Source: Actinophytocola sp044466355
GTDB lineage: Bacteria; Actinomycetota; Actinomycetes; Mycobacteriales; Pseudonocardiaceae
Direction of reading: 5' to 3'
Length of the DNA stretch: 64,000 nt
Assembly: GCF_044466355.1 (NCBI RefSeq)
Contig: NZ_JBITMQ010000016.1
Span: 124,001-188,000, forward strand
Translations under genes and position numbers: made by a program
Part shown: piece by piece, positions 27,142 to 34,811 of the stretch
Layout of the letters: the number at the start of each line of letters is the position of its first letter
Position numbering within the stretch: position 1 is the stretch's first letter
Notes under the pieces: model-generated
The model's database searches: none
The model's input: the letters and a program-made list of their open reading frames with translations, nothing else
Told to the model about the DNA's origin: nothing

Positions 27142-28314
27142 GTGGGTAGGGCAGTCCGATGGTTGGCCGCGTTCGCGGCCGTGGTGACCGGCTTGTCGTC
27201 GGCCAGTCCAAGTGCGGCGGGAGCGGAGCCGGCCGACCTGGTCGCGGAAGTGACCCAAGCGGCACGTGACCGGATGCCGGGCGCGTCGGTGACTCACTGG
27301 TCAAAGGCCGAGGTGCGTGTTCTGCGGTCCGAGGACGGGTGGGCGGTAGGCACGGTTGTCCTGGTCACGCGGCGAGGCTCGAACGTTCTGCCGAGGGACT
27401 GGCTGTTCGTCGCGCACCACGACGACGTGCGGAAGCGCTGGCGGATCGGCCTGGACGGTCAGCCCGAGTTCGCCGACCTGGCCAGTCACTCCCCGGTGCT
27501 TTCGGCGGGGGAGCGCACGGTGTTCGCCGCGCACGGCGGCCGCGCGAGCGCACAGGTCGACGGTGACTACCGGACGGGCATGCGCCTGCCGTGGGCGGTG
27601 GGCCAGTCGTGGACCGTGCTCGGCGGTCCGCACGCCTACGACGCCGGCAGCGGGCCGTGGAGTTCGGTCGACCTCGCGGGCGGTGATCAGCGGGTGCTGG
27701 CCGTGCGGGACGGGCTGGCCTACACGCCGTGTGTCGGCATGATCAGGGTGCTGCACCCCGACGGTTACGCGAGCCGCTACTACCACCTGTCCAACCATCT
27801 GTGGGCCGACGGCCAGCCGGTGTCGGCCGGCACGTACTTGGGTGACACGGGTACCGAAACCGGTTGTGGCGGCGCCGCCCGGGCACGGCACGTGCACTTC
27901 TCGTTGATGTACAACGGCGGTTTCATCGGCATCGCCAACCACATCATCGGCAAGTGGCTGTTCCGCAACGGTTCGGCGCAGTACGGCGGTTCCGCACTGC
28001 ACGGCAGCACCTCGGTGCCGGTCGGCGGCCAGCTCTACAACTACGGTGCGCTCGGTTACACCCAGGGCATCGTCGATGCCGACGGTGCCACCACGGTGAA
28101 CCGCCGCTCCGGACCAGGAACCGGTTACCCGCTGGTCGGCTCGGTCCGTGACGGTGCGACCGTCACCATCGGATGCTCGGCCAACGGCACCACGCACACC
28201 GGCCGATGGGGCCCGACCAGCCTGTGGAACCGGCTCACCGACGGCAGCTGGATCAGCGACGCCTACACCTACACCGGTGTCGCGGGCCCGGTGAGCGGGA
28301 TGTGCACGGGGTGA
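27142..28314 (+). CDS. secreted LasA-like M23 metallopeptidase with SH3-like tail
   Basis: A 390-residue exported protein. GTG 27142 follows GGAGG, and the first 33 residues are a signal peptide (RAVRWLAAFAAVVTGLSSASPSAAGA). Zinc ligands of the LasA/staphylolysin type are visible: GGPHAYD...SSVDLAGG (His and Asp) and ARHVHFSL (HxH). These enzymes cut glycine-rich peptide crosslinks in cell walls or elastin. The C-terminus (TTVNRRSGPGTGYPLVGSVRDGATVTIGC onward) is an SH3-like cell-wall-binding domain. It may be lytic against other bacteria. Confidence 0.88.
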   Translation: MGRAVRWLAAFAAVVTGLSSASPSAAGAEPADLVAEVTQAARDRMPGASVTHWSKAEVRVLRSEDGWAVGTVVLVTRRGSNVLPRDWLFVAHHDDVRKRWRIGLDGQPEFADLASHSPVLSAGERTVFAAHGGRASAQVDGDYRTGMRLPWAVGQSWTVLGGPHAYDAGSGPWSSVDLAGGDQRVLAVRDGLAYTPCVGMIRVLHPDGYASRYYHLSNHLWADGQPVSAGTYLGDTGTETGCGGAARARHVHFSLMYNGGFIGIANHIIGKWLFRNGSAQYGGSALHGSTSVPVGGQLYNYGALGYTQGIVDADGATTVNRRSGPGTGYPLVGSVRDGATVTIGCSANGTTHTGRWGPTSLWNRLTDGSWISDAYTYTGVAGPVSGMCTG

Positions 28315-28385
28315 GGTGCGGGGACCATGCGACGTCGAAGCAACGGACGCTCGTTTCGTACTTCCGCGTCGGGCACAGTGAGCGG

Positions 28386-29069
28386 ATGCAGACAACGCAG
28401 CACGGCGAATACCGCCCGGTTCCGTACCGTCCGCGGCGGCTGCCCGTCGAGGAGTCGGCGCGCACGTCCTCCTGGTTGCGTGACCGGATGGCGCAACGGC
28501 GGACGGTTCGGGAGTTCTCGTCGACGCCGCTCGACGAGCGGCTGGTCACCAACGCGATCTCGGTCGCGGCGACGGCACCGTCCGGGGCCCACCAACAGCC
28601 GTGGACCTTCGTTCTGGTGACCGATCCCGGTGTGCGTGCCAGGATCCGTGAGGCCGCCGAGGCGGAGGAGCGGAAGTCTTACGCCGGTCGCCTGGGCGAG
28701 GAATGGCTTGCCGCGCTCGGGCCCCTGGGAACCGACGAGCACAAACCGCATCTGACCGACGCGCCTTGTCTCATCGTGGTGTTCGCCCAGCGTTACTTTC
28801 TCGACGAGCGGACCGGCGACAAGCACAAGCACTACTACGTCGACGAGTCGGTCGGGATCGCCGTGGGCATGCTGCTCACCGCCCTGCACCTCGCCGGACT
28901 CGCCGCGTTGGTCCACACGCCGAGTCCGATGCGTTTCCTCGGCGACGTTCTGGGACGGCCGCGTAACGAGAAGGCGTTCGCGGTCATCCCGGTCGGCTAC
29001 CCGGCTGACGACGCGATGGTGCCCGACCTCGTGCGCAAGCCGCTCGACGAGGTCCTGGTTCGGGTGTGA
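28386..29069 (+). CDS. nitroreductase-fold flavoprotein, iodotyrosine-deiodinase-like
   Basis: A 227-residue FMN enzyme. RRTVREFSSTPLDERLVTNAISVAATAPSGAHQQPWTFVLV and the middle stretch EERKSYAGRLGEEWLAAL with HYYVDESVGIAVGMLLTALHLAGL match the iodotyrosine deiodinase branch rather than classical nitroreductases. That branch reductively dehalogenates halotyrosines in animals and some bacteria; the activity here is inferred. ATG 28386 has a weak ribosome site. It stands alone, convergent with the urease accessory genes. Confidence 0.8.
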   Translation: MQTTQHGEYRPVPYRPRRLPVEESARTSSWLRDRMAQRRTVREFSSTPLDERLVTNAISVAATAPSGAHQQPWTFVLVTDPGVRARIREAAEAEERKSYAGRLGEEWLAALGPLGTDEHKPHLTDAPCLIVVFAQRYFLDERTGDKHKHYYVDESVGIAVGMLLTALHLAGLAALVHTPSPMRFLGDVLGRPRNEKAFAVIPVGYPADDAMVPDLVRKPLDEVLVRV

Positions 29070-29131
29070 CCACAGTTTCTCGGCGACACTGAGGTCACAG
29101 ATGCCGCTGGCCCCGGTTCGGCGGGCGCGGG

Positions 29132-29818
29132 TCAGCGCGCGTGTCTGTGCGGCGCCATCGGGCCGGGGTCGGTGGCGACGAGGCGGCCGTCCCGGTGCCT
29201 GGCCAGCAGGTCGCGGATCCAGGCGCAGAGCCGGTCGACCGTCTCGGGTTGCTTGCGGGACAGTGCGAGCACCGGGCCTTGTTCGCGTGCCCGGGTCGCG
29301 TCGGCCACCATCTGGTCGACGTCGACCTCGACATAGGGGCCCAGGTCGATCTTGTTGATCACCAGCAGGTCGGCTCGGGCGATCCCGGGCCCGCCCTTGC
29401 GGGCGACGTCGCCGCCGCCCGCGACGTCCAGCACGAAGATCTGGGCGTCGACGAGGCCGGGCGAGAAGGTGGCGGTGAGGTTGTCGCCGCCGCTCTCCAC
29501 CAGCACGAGGTCCAGCGGCGCGAACTCGGCCTCGACGTCCTCCACGGCCATCAGGTTCATGGTGATGTCGTCGCGGATGGCGGTGTGCGGGCAGGCTCCG
29601 GTCTCCACGGCGCGGATGCGCTCCTCGGGGAGGACACCGGCCGAGCGCAGGAACCGGGCGTCCTCGTCGGTGTAGATGTCGTTGGTGATGACGGCGATGC
29701 CGAGTTCGGTGGCCATCTCGCGGCACACGGTCGCGATCAGGGAGCTCTTGCCGGTCCCGACCGGCCCTGCGACGCCCAGCCGCAACGCCCGGGTGTGGTG
29801 GTGGTCAGTCGTGCTCAT
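29132..29818 (-). CDS. ureG: urease accessory GTPase UreG
   Basis: A 228-residue SIMIBI-class GTPase that drives nickel insertion into urease. The P-loop is GPVGTGKSSL, the metal-binding CPH motif is in VETGACPHTAIRDD, then ESGGDNLTATF, and the base-specificity motif is NKID. A short histidine cluster (DHHH) lies at the N-terminus. ATG 29818 has AGGAGG. It overlaps the end of ureD by 14 bases and forms a ureD-ureG unit divergent from ureABC. Confidence 0.95.
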   Translation of the reverse strand: MSTTDHHHTRALRLGVAGPVGTGKSSLIATVCREMATELGIAVITNDIYTDEDARFLRSAGVLPEERIRAVETGACPHTAIRDDITMNLMAVEDVEAEFAPLDLVLVESGGDNLTATFSPGLVDAQIFVLDVAGGGDVARKGGPGIARADLLVINKIDLGPYVEVDVDQMVADATRAREQGPVLALSRKQPETVDRLCAWIRDLLARHRDGRLVATDPGPMAPHRHAR

Positions 29819-30668
29819 CTCGCCTCCTGGTCGGGGTGGGGCGTGGGGTCCAGGGCCGGTCGAGCAGGGCGGTCGCTCGGTCGAGTTGTCCGCGCAGGCC
29901 GATGCTGTCGGCGGAGAGCCCCTGCGCCAGCGCGGCTCCGTCGCAGGCCAGCGGGAAGAGGGCGCCGTCCTCACCCAGCAGGGTGGTCTCCACGGGTGGC
30001 AGGGCCGGCTCGACCACGAGCAGGGAGCCGACCGCCCGGTGCGCTCCCACGACCACGGGTGATCTGCCGGGCTCCGCGCCGAGGCGGAGGTCCTGGCGGT
30101 GTACCGGCCGTCCGTCGCGGTGGACCCGCACCAGTTGGCGGAACCGCCCGCTGGCCTCGCCGTGCCGGCCGAGCAGCACCTCCTCGCGCATCAGCAGCCG
30201 CGAGTCGGGTGCGAGGTCGACGGCGACGTCGGTCACGTGGTGGCAGCCCCTGGCCGCGATCACCGGCTCCGGGAGCCAGACCAGCGTGGCGCCCTCCTCG
30301 ACGCACACCCTGATCCGCAGCAGCGACCGCGCCCCGTCGGCGCCGGGCAGGAGCAGGGTGGCCGACACCTCGTCGAGCACGAGGGTGGTGCCCGCGCCGA
30401 CGTGCACCGTCAGAGCCAGGTCGTCGCCACCGACCGGTCCGGCGGCCGCGGCCGTCAGGCTCACCCTGGCCGGCTCGGCGCCGTCGACCGCCGACGGACC
30501 GGTGCGCCGCGGGATGGTGGGGCGCAGCGTCAGGGGCGCCTGGGAACGCAGTGCGGCGAGCTCCGTTCGTGCCCGGCCCGCCCCGTCGACGGCGCGTCGC
30601 GTGCGCAGGTGGGCGCGGGCGCGCATCCGCGTGGCGGACGTGGTCCCTGGTTCGACGGTGGCGGTCAC
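29805..30668 (-). CDS. ureD: urease accessory protein UreD/UreH
   Basis: A 287-residue scaffold for the UreDFG activation complex. Family features include the N-terminal RARAHLRTRR strand, QAPLTLRPT, VLDEVSATLLLPGADG, the ACDG-like LACDGAALAQGL near the end and the beta-helix spacing between them. GTG 30668 is chosen; the frame is open further upstream into the ureA side. Its start lies only about 85 bases from the ureA start on the other strand, leaving little room for two promoters. Confidence 0.85.
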   Translation of the reverse strand: MTATVEPGTTSATRMRARAHLRTRRAVDGAGRARTELAALRSQAPLTLRPTIPRRTGPSAVDGAEPARVSLTAAAAGPVGGDDLALTVHVGAGTTLVLDEVSATLLLPGADGARSLLRIRVCVEEGATLVWLPEPVIAARGCHHVTDVAVDLAPDSRLLMREEVLLGRHGEASGRFRQLVRVHRDGRPVHRQDLRLGAEPGRSPVVVGAHRAVGSLLVVEPALPPVETTLLGEDGALFPLACDGAALAQGLSADSIGLRGQLDRATALLDRPWTPRPTPTRRRDEHD

Positions 30669-30752
30669 GAGGCGAACAGCCTGGTCCGTCGGGAGCGGTG
30701 GCGCTCGGCGTTGACGTCCAGCAGCGGCGACGCGCACGCGGGGAGGTCGTCG

Positions 30753-31057
30753 ATGGCGCCGGAACCGTCGACCGCCTCGGCGGTCAGGTCGTCGAGACGG
30801 CGGCGAAGCTGGCCGCCGAGCGGCGGGATCGCGGGCTGAAGCTCAACCTCCCCGAGGCGACGGCCCTGCTCACCTCCTACCTCCTCGAGGGCGCGCGGGA
30901 CGGTCGCACCGTGGCGGACCTGATGGAGGACGGCCGGCACGTCCTGGCCCGCGACGACGTGATGGAAGGCGTGCCGGAGATGCTGGCCCAGCTGCAGGTC
31001 GAGGCGACCTTCCCCGACGGAACCAAGCTGGTCACCCTGACGGGACCGATCTCGTGA
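30753..31057 (+). pseudogene. ureA: urease gamma subunit UreA with apparent frameshift near codon 5
   Basis: From about 30770 one frame encodes a clear urease gamma chain: TAAKLAAERRDRGLKLN, EGARDGRTVADLM, DDVMEGVPEML, QVEATFPDGTKLV. That frame has no normal start. In the next frame an excellent site exists: GGGAGG then ATG at 30753 (MAPEP...). Adding one base after position 30766 joins them as MAPEPVDRLGGQVVETAAK, which aligns with the family N-terminus MELTPREKDKLLLFTAA. So a one-base deletion, real or a sequencing error, is likely. GTG 30698 is the only in-frame alternative and lacks a good ribosome site. Confidence 0.65.
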
Positions 31058-31551
31058 GCACGCGTGGCGAGCACCCCAGCGACGACCCGGGCGTGCGGGG
31101 GCAGCACCCGGACGACTCGGCCGAGCGGCACCCCCACAGTGGCGCCGGCACGTCCAGCCCGCCGCGCCGTCCTGGCACCGGCGGTCGCCAGGCCGAGCGC
31201 AGGCCGTTGCCCGAGGGCGCCGCTGTCGAGCAGGTGCCGATGGTGCCGGGCCAGATCCTCTACGGCACGGACCCCGTGGTGATCAACGAGGGCGCCGACG
31301 CGGTCACGCTCCGGGTCGAGAACGGCGCGGACCGGCCGATCCAGGTGGGCTCGCACTACCACTTCGCGGAGGTCAACCCCGCGCTGCGGTTCGACCGGAA
31401 GGCGGCGTGGGGACGGCGCCTCAACGTCCTTTCCGGCGGGTCGGTGCGGTTCGAGCCGGGTGCGGTGGAAGAGGTCGAGCTGATCCCGATCAGGGGGCGC
31501 CGGATCGTGGCGGGGCTGCGCGGCGAGTGCGGGGGTGAGCTCGATGGCTGA
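31054..31551 (+). CDS. ureB: urease beta subunit with disordered N-terminal extension
   Basis: A 165-residue subunit; the family core (about 100 residues) begins at residue 63 with MVPGQILYGTDPVVINEG and includes VGSHYHFAEVN and GRRLNVLSGGSVRFEPG. The first 62 residues are polar, proline-rich and carry several histidines (EHPSDD, QHPDD, ERHPHSG). GTG 31054 overlaps the ureA stop, the usual coupling, so the extension is probably translated. ATG 31240 would give a standard-length protein. The stop overlaps the ureC start. Confidence 0.88.
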   Translation: MSTRGEHPSDDPGVRGQHPDDSAERHPHSGAGTSSPPRRPGTGGRQAERRPLPEGAAVEQVPMVPGQILYGTDPVVINEGADAVTLRVENGADRPIQVGSHYHFAEVNPALRFDRKAAWGRRLNVLSGGSVRFEPGAVEEVELIPIRGRRIVAGLRGECGGELDG

Positions 31552-33253
31552 GATCGACCGCAGGGAGTACGACGCCTCGTTCGGCCCGACCACCGGGGAC
31601 CGGATCCGGCTGGCCGACACGAACCTGTTCATCGAGGTGACCGAGGACCACTGCGTCGGCGGCGACGAGGCCGTCTTCGGTGGGGGGAAGTCGATCCGGG
31701 AGTCGATGGGGCAGTCGATGGCATCTCGGGCCGACGGCACTCCCGACCTGGTCATCACCGGGGCGGTGATCCTCGACCACTGGGGCGTCGTCAAGGCGGA
31801 CGTCGGCGTCCGCGACGGACGGATCTGTGGCATCGGCAAGGCAGGCAACCCCGAAACCATGGACGGGGTCGACCCCGCTCTGGTGATCGGGCCGTCCACC
31901 GAGATCGCGGCGGGCAACGGCATGATCCTCACCGCCGGGACGATCGACACGCACGTGCACTTCGTCGACCCGGCCGCCGTCACCGAAGCACTGTGCGCCG
32001 GCACCACCACCCTCGCGGGCGGCGGCACCGGGCCCACGGAGGGATCGAAGGCGACGCTGGCCACCCCCGGCCCGTGGTGGACCGCGCGGATGCTGGAGTC
32101 GATGGAACCCTGGCCGGTCAACGTGCTGCTCCTCGCCCGGGGCAACACCGTGTCCCGCGACGCCCTGTGGGAGCAGCTCCGCGGTGGCGCGGGCGGCTTC
32201 AAGGTGCACGAGGACTGGGGCGCGACGCCCGCGGTCGTCGACGCCGCGTTGAGCGTGGCCGAGGAGTCCGGCGTGCAGGTGGCGATCCACAGCGACACCC
32301 TCAACGAGGCCGGGTTCGTCGAGGATCTGCTGGCCGCGGTGAAGGGGCGGACGTTCCACGCCTTCCACACCGAGGGCGCGGGCGGCGGGCACGCGCCGGA
32401 CATCATCCGGATCGCGGGGGAGCCCTACGTCCTGCCCGCCTCGACCAACCCGACGCGCCCGTTCACGCACAACACCATCGACGAGCACCTGGACATGGTG
32501 ATGGTCGCCCATCACCTGAACCCGCAGGTCCCCAACGACCTCGCCTTCGCGGAGAGCCGGGTACGCGCGGGCACGATCGCGGCGGAGGACGTCCTCCACG
32601 ACATCGGCGCACTGTCGATCATGTCCTCCGACGCCCAGGCGATGGGACGGATCGGCGAGGTGGTCATCCGGACCTGGCAGACCGCGCACCGGATGAAGGA
32701 GCTGCGTGGCTCTCTGCCGGGCGACGACCGGGCCGACAACCACCGCGCCCGCCGCTACGTGGCCAAGTACACGATCTGCCCGGCGGTCGCCCACGGCCTG
32801 GAGACCGAGATCGGCTCGGTCGAGGTCGGCAAACGCGCCGACCTGGTGCTGTGGCAGCCGGCCCTGTTCGGGATCCGTCCGTCGCTGGTGCTCAAGGGCG
32901 GTATGGCCGCGGTCGCGGCGCTCGGGGACCCCAACGCCTCGGTGCCCACGCCTCAGCCGGTGCTGCCGCGCCCGGGCTTCACCGTGAACAGCCCTTCGGC
33001 GTCGAGCACGAGCGTCGCGTTCGTGTCCCAGGCCGCCCTGGACGACGGCCTGGCCGACCGGCTCGACGTGAGACGACAGCTCGTGGCCGTCGGCAACGTC
33101 CGCGGTCGCACCAAGGCCGACCTCCCGGAGAACACCGCCCTTCCGCACATCGTCGTCGACCCGGACACCTACAGCGTCACGGTCGACGGCGAGGTGATCG
33201 AGCACGAGCCTGCGACAGAACTGCCGATGGCGCAGCGCTACTTCCTGTTCTGA
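31544..33253 (+). CDS. ureC: urease alpha (catalytic) subunit, flap cysteine replaced by alanine
   Basis: A 569-residue subunit that hydrolyses urea to ammonia and carbamate. Nickel ligands and the carbamylated lysine are present: His137/His139 (THVHF), Lys220 (GGFKVHEDWG), His249, His275 and Asp363 (MSSDAQAMGR). The mobile flap reads MVAHHLNP, so the usual cysteine before the two histidines is Ala322, while the catalytic histidine is kept. ATG 31544 has GGGGGTG upstream. Sequence integrity suggests selection despite the odd ureA. Confidence 0.95.
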   Translation: MAEIDRREYDASFGPTTGDRIRLADTNLFIEVTEDHCVGGDEAVFGGGKSIRESMGQSMASRADGTPDLVITGAVILDHWGVVKADVGVRDGRICGIGKAGNPETMDGVDPALVIGPSTEIAAGNGMILTAGTIDTHVHFVDPAAVTEALCAGTTTLAGGGTGPTEGSKATLATPGPWWTARMLESMEPWPVNVLLLARGNTVSRDALWEQLRGGAGGFKVHEDWGATPAVVDAALSVAEESGVQVAIHSDTLNEAGFVEDLLAAVKGRTFHAFHTEGAGGGHAPDIIRIAGEPYVLPASTNPTRPFTHNTIDEHLDMVMVAHHLNPQVPNDLAFAESRVRAGTIAAEDVLHDIGALSIMSSDAQAMGRIGEVVIRTWQTAHRMKELRGSLPGDDRADNHRARRYVAKYTICPAVAHGLETEIGSVEVGKRADLVLWQPALFGIRPSLVLKGGMAAVAALGDPNASVPTPQPVLPRPGFTVNSPSASSTSVAFVSQAALDDGLADRLDVRRQLVAVGNVRGRTKADLPENTALPHIVVDPDTYSVTVDGEVIEHEPATELPMAQRYFLF

Positions 33254-33271
33254 GGCGCTGGAAACAGCGCC
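33254..33271. terminator. hairpin with GAAA loop between ureC and DUF981 genes
   Basis: GGCGCTG and CAGCGCC form a perfect 7-bp stem closed by a GAAA tetraloop, directly after the ureC stop and just before the stop of the convergent gene. It probably terminates both transcripts. Confidence 0.6.
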
Positions 33272-33274
33272 GGT

Positions 33275-33964
33275 TCACCACCGGTGCGTGGTTCCGTGTT
33301 CGATGTTGTAGTACATGCCGATGTGGGTGTAGAAGTTCATCGCGCCGAAGAGCAGGAACACCACACCACCAACGATCCAGGCCCACGCCGCCCAGCGCAG
33401 CAGCCGGGGCCGGTCGGTCAACAGCGCGACCGCGAAGAGCAGAGCGCCGAGGGCGACGACGCCCCACAGACCACCGAGGAACAGCGCCTCGAGGAGGGGC
33501 AGGTGGCCGAAGCGGCCACTGATCGGCTCCTCCGGCGGCGCGGCGCCGAGCTGGAAGCGGACGAACGTGACGGCCAGCACCGCCATGGCCAGGCCCAGCG
33601 CGCCGACGAAGATGCCGACCGGCTTCAACGCGGCCAGAGCGGTCGCGTTGGCCTCGTCGGGGTCACCGGCGAAGAGCGCCCGCTGCCGCCACAGGTACAC
33701 GGCGGCGAAGAGGAGCAGCGCGCCGAACCCTGCCGCCGGCTGACCGAACGCGATGTTGGCGTACTCGAAGCCGCCGCCGCCGAACGGCCAGGTCACCGTG
33801 GTGTGCAGGCCCAGCACCAGTAGCAGGAGGCCGGTGACCCCGAAGAACGCGGCCCAGCCCTCGCTGTTGATCGGTGTGCGCCGAATCAGGTGCATGAGGA
33901 ACCACGCGACGCCCAGCAGTCCCGCACCGGCCGTGACAGCCACCAACTCGTTGTAGACGATCAT
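33275..33964 (-). CDS. DUF981-type membrane protein
   Basis: A 229-residue integral membrane protein with about six or seven hydrophobic spans and conserved-looking segments GLHTTVTWPFGGGGFEYANIAFGQPAAGFG and FGAMNFYTHIGMYYNIEHGTTHRW. This pattern fits the DUF981 family; the function is unknown. ATG 33964 has GGAAGGTGG. It is convergent with ureC and has its own promoter region with a large palindrome at 34005-34026. Confidence 0.75.
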   Translation of the reverse strand: MIVYNELVAVTAGAGLLGVAWFLMHLIRRTPINSEGWAAFFGVTGLLLLVLGLHTTVTWPFGGGGFEYANIAFGQPAAGFGALLLFAAVYLWRQRALFAGDPDEANATALAALKPVGIFVGALGLAMAVLAVTFVRFQLGAAPPEEPISGRFGHLPLLEALFLGGLWGVVALGALLFAVALLTDRPRLLRWAAWAWIVGGVVFLLFGAMNFYTHIGMYYNIEHGTTHRW

Positions 33965-34004
33965 GCCGCCCACCTTCCGCCTGTTGCCGGAGTCGTCTCC
34001 GACC

Positions 34005-34026
34005 AATAGTTGAATCTTCAACTATT
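34005..34026. promoter_or_regulatory. 22-bp AT-rich palindrome upstream of the DUF981 gene
   Basis: AATAGTTGAA and TTCAACTATT form a perfect 10-bp inverted repeat around a 2-bp centre, 41 bases before the DUF981 start. TTGAAxxTTCAA cores are common operators for MarR-family repressors. It stands out because the surroundings are over 65 percent GC. No MarR gene is in the window, so the regulator would act in trans. Confidence 0.6.
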
Positions 34027-34103
34027 AGCAACGCGGGTGGCGCCGGATCCATTCCCGTACCCACCGGTGCTCGTCACGTGAGCCGTGCGGCGGTGGACAC
34101 CCG

Positions 34104-34694
34104 TCAGGACAGGAGGTGGGCGAGCTCGTCGTACATCCGCGTGCACGCCGGGGTCTGCTGGGCGGCCGCGTCGAGCTCCTCGTTGTCCTCGACGATGTCG
34201 AGGCCGTACAGGTGGTTGCCGCCGTTGGCCGCGATGTGCAGGACGAGCTTGGCGTCGCCGTCCCGGCCGGCCTGGCTCAGCTCGCCGACGGTCCTTCGTT
34301 CGTCCTCGGTGTTCTCCGCGATGTCGGTGAACGTCGTGACCATGTCCCGGTGCACCTGCCTGGCCCCGTCGGAGATGTCCGGCGGCCCCAGTTCGGTCAG
34401 GTTGTCGGCGGCCTCCTCGGTCGCGGCCTGCTGGACGTCGAGGAACTCGAGGTAGCGCTTGGTGACGGCGTCCGGCGCCATCGTCGCCAGCTCCTCGTCG
34501 GTCGGCGCGGTCCGGAACGCCTCGGTGAACCCCGTGCACACGGCGCTCACCCACTCGGTCGCCGCTACCTTGTCGCTCGTCGGCGTGGTCGTGACCGTGG
34601 TCGTGACCGGAATGCCGGCGACCCCGTCGCCGCCACACGCCGTCAGGACCGTCGCGGCGGCCACCGCCATGACCGAGATCCACTGGAACCGCAT
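34104..34694 (-). CDS. predicted lipoprotein of unknown function
   Basis: A 196-residue exported protein. The signal peptide ends in a lipobox LTACG with Cys20 as the acylation site, followed by a threonine-rich linker. The mature part is helical and acidic with two further cysteines (SAVCTGF, TPACTRM). I do not recognise a family. The GAGAGG ribosome site precedes ATG 34694. It lies downstream of an ECF sigma factor gene on the same strand and may belong to its regulon. Confidence 0.7.
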   Translation of the reverse strand: MRFQWISVMAVAAATVLTACGGDGVAGIPVTTTVTTTPTSDKVAATEWVSAVCTGFTEAFRTAPTDEELATMAPDAVTKRYLEFLDVQQAATEEAADNLTELGPPDISDGARQVHRDMVTTFTDIAENTEDERRTVGELSQAGRDGDAKLVLHIAANGGNHLYGLDIVEDNEELDAAAQQTPACTRMYDELAHLLS

Positions 34695-34753
34695 TCTTGG
34701 TCACCTCTCGCTCATCCGGGCCGCCCTTCGCGGCCCGCCGTCGACAGGTAGGA

Positions 34754-34770
34754 CCCGGGCGGTGCCCGGG
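34754..34770 (-). terminator. hairpin between sigma factor and lipoprotein genes
   Basis: CCCGGGC and GCCCGGG form a perfect 7-bp stem with a 3-nt loop, in the 117-bp gap between two minus-strand genes. It could terminate or attenuate transcription leaving the sigma gene. Confidence 0.4.
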
Positions 34771-34811
34771 AGGTTGGGGTGAGCTTTCCGGTTCGCCGAG
34801 TACGGTCCACG

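Noticed and set aside
29065..29099. TGTGACC/GGTCACA inverted repeat between the deiodinase-like and ureG genes as a terminator
   Set aside because: The 7-bp arms are separated by 21 bases and no stable hairpin is evident; it could be chance.
29819..30752. ureF or ureE hidden in the ureD region or the short gap to ureA
   Set aside because: All frames were considered; only UreD features are present and the remaining gap of about 85 bases is too short.
34091..34102. Partial match to the 16-bp arm of the 59362-59479 element (GGTGGACACCC)
   Set aside because: Only 11 bases match and there is no second arm, so it is not counted as another copy.
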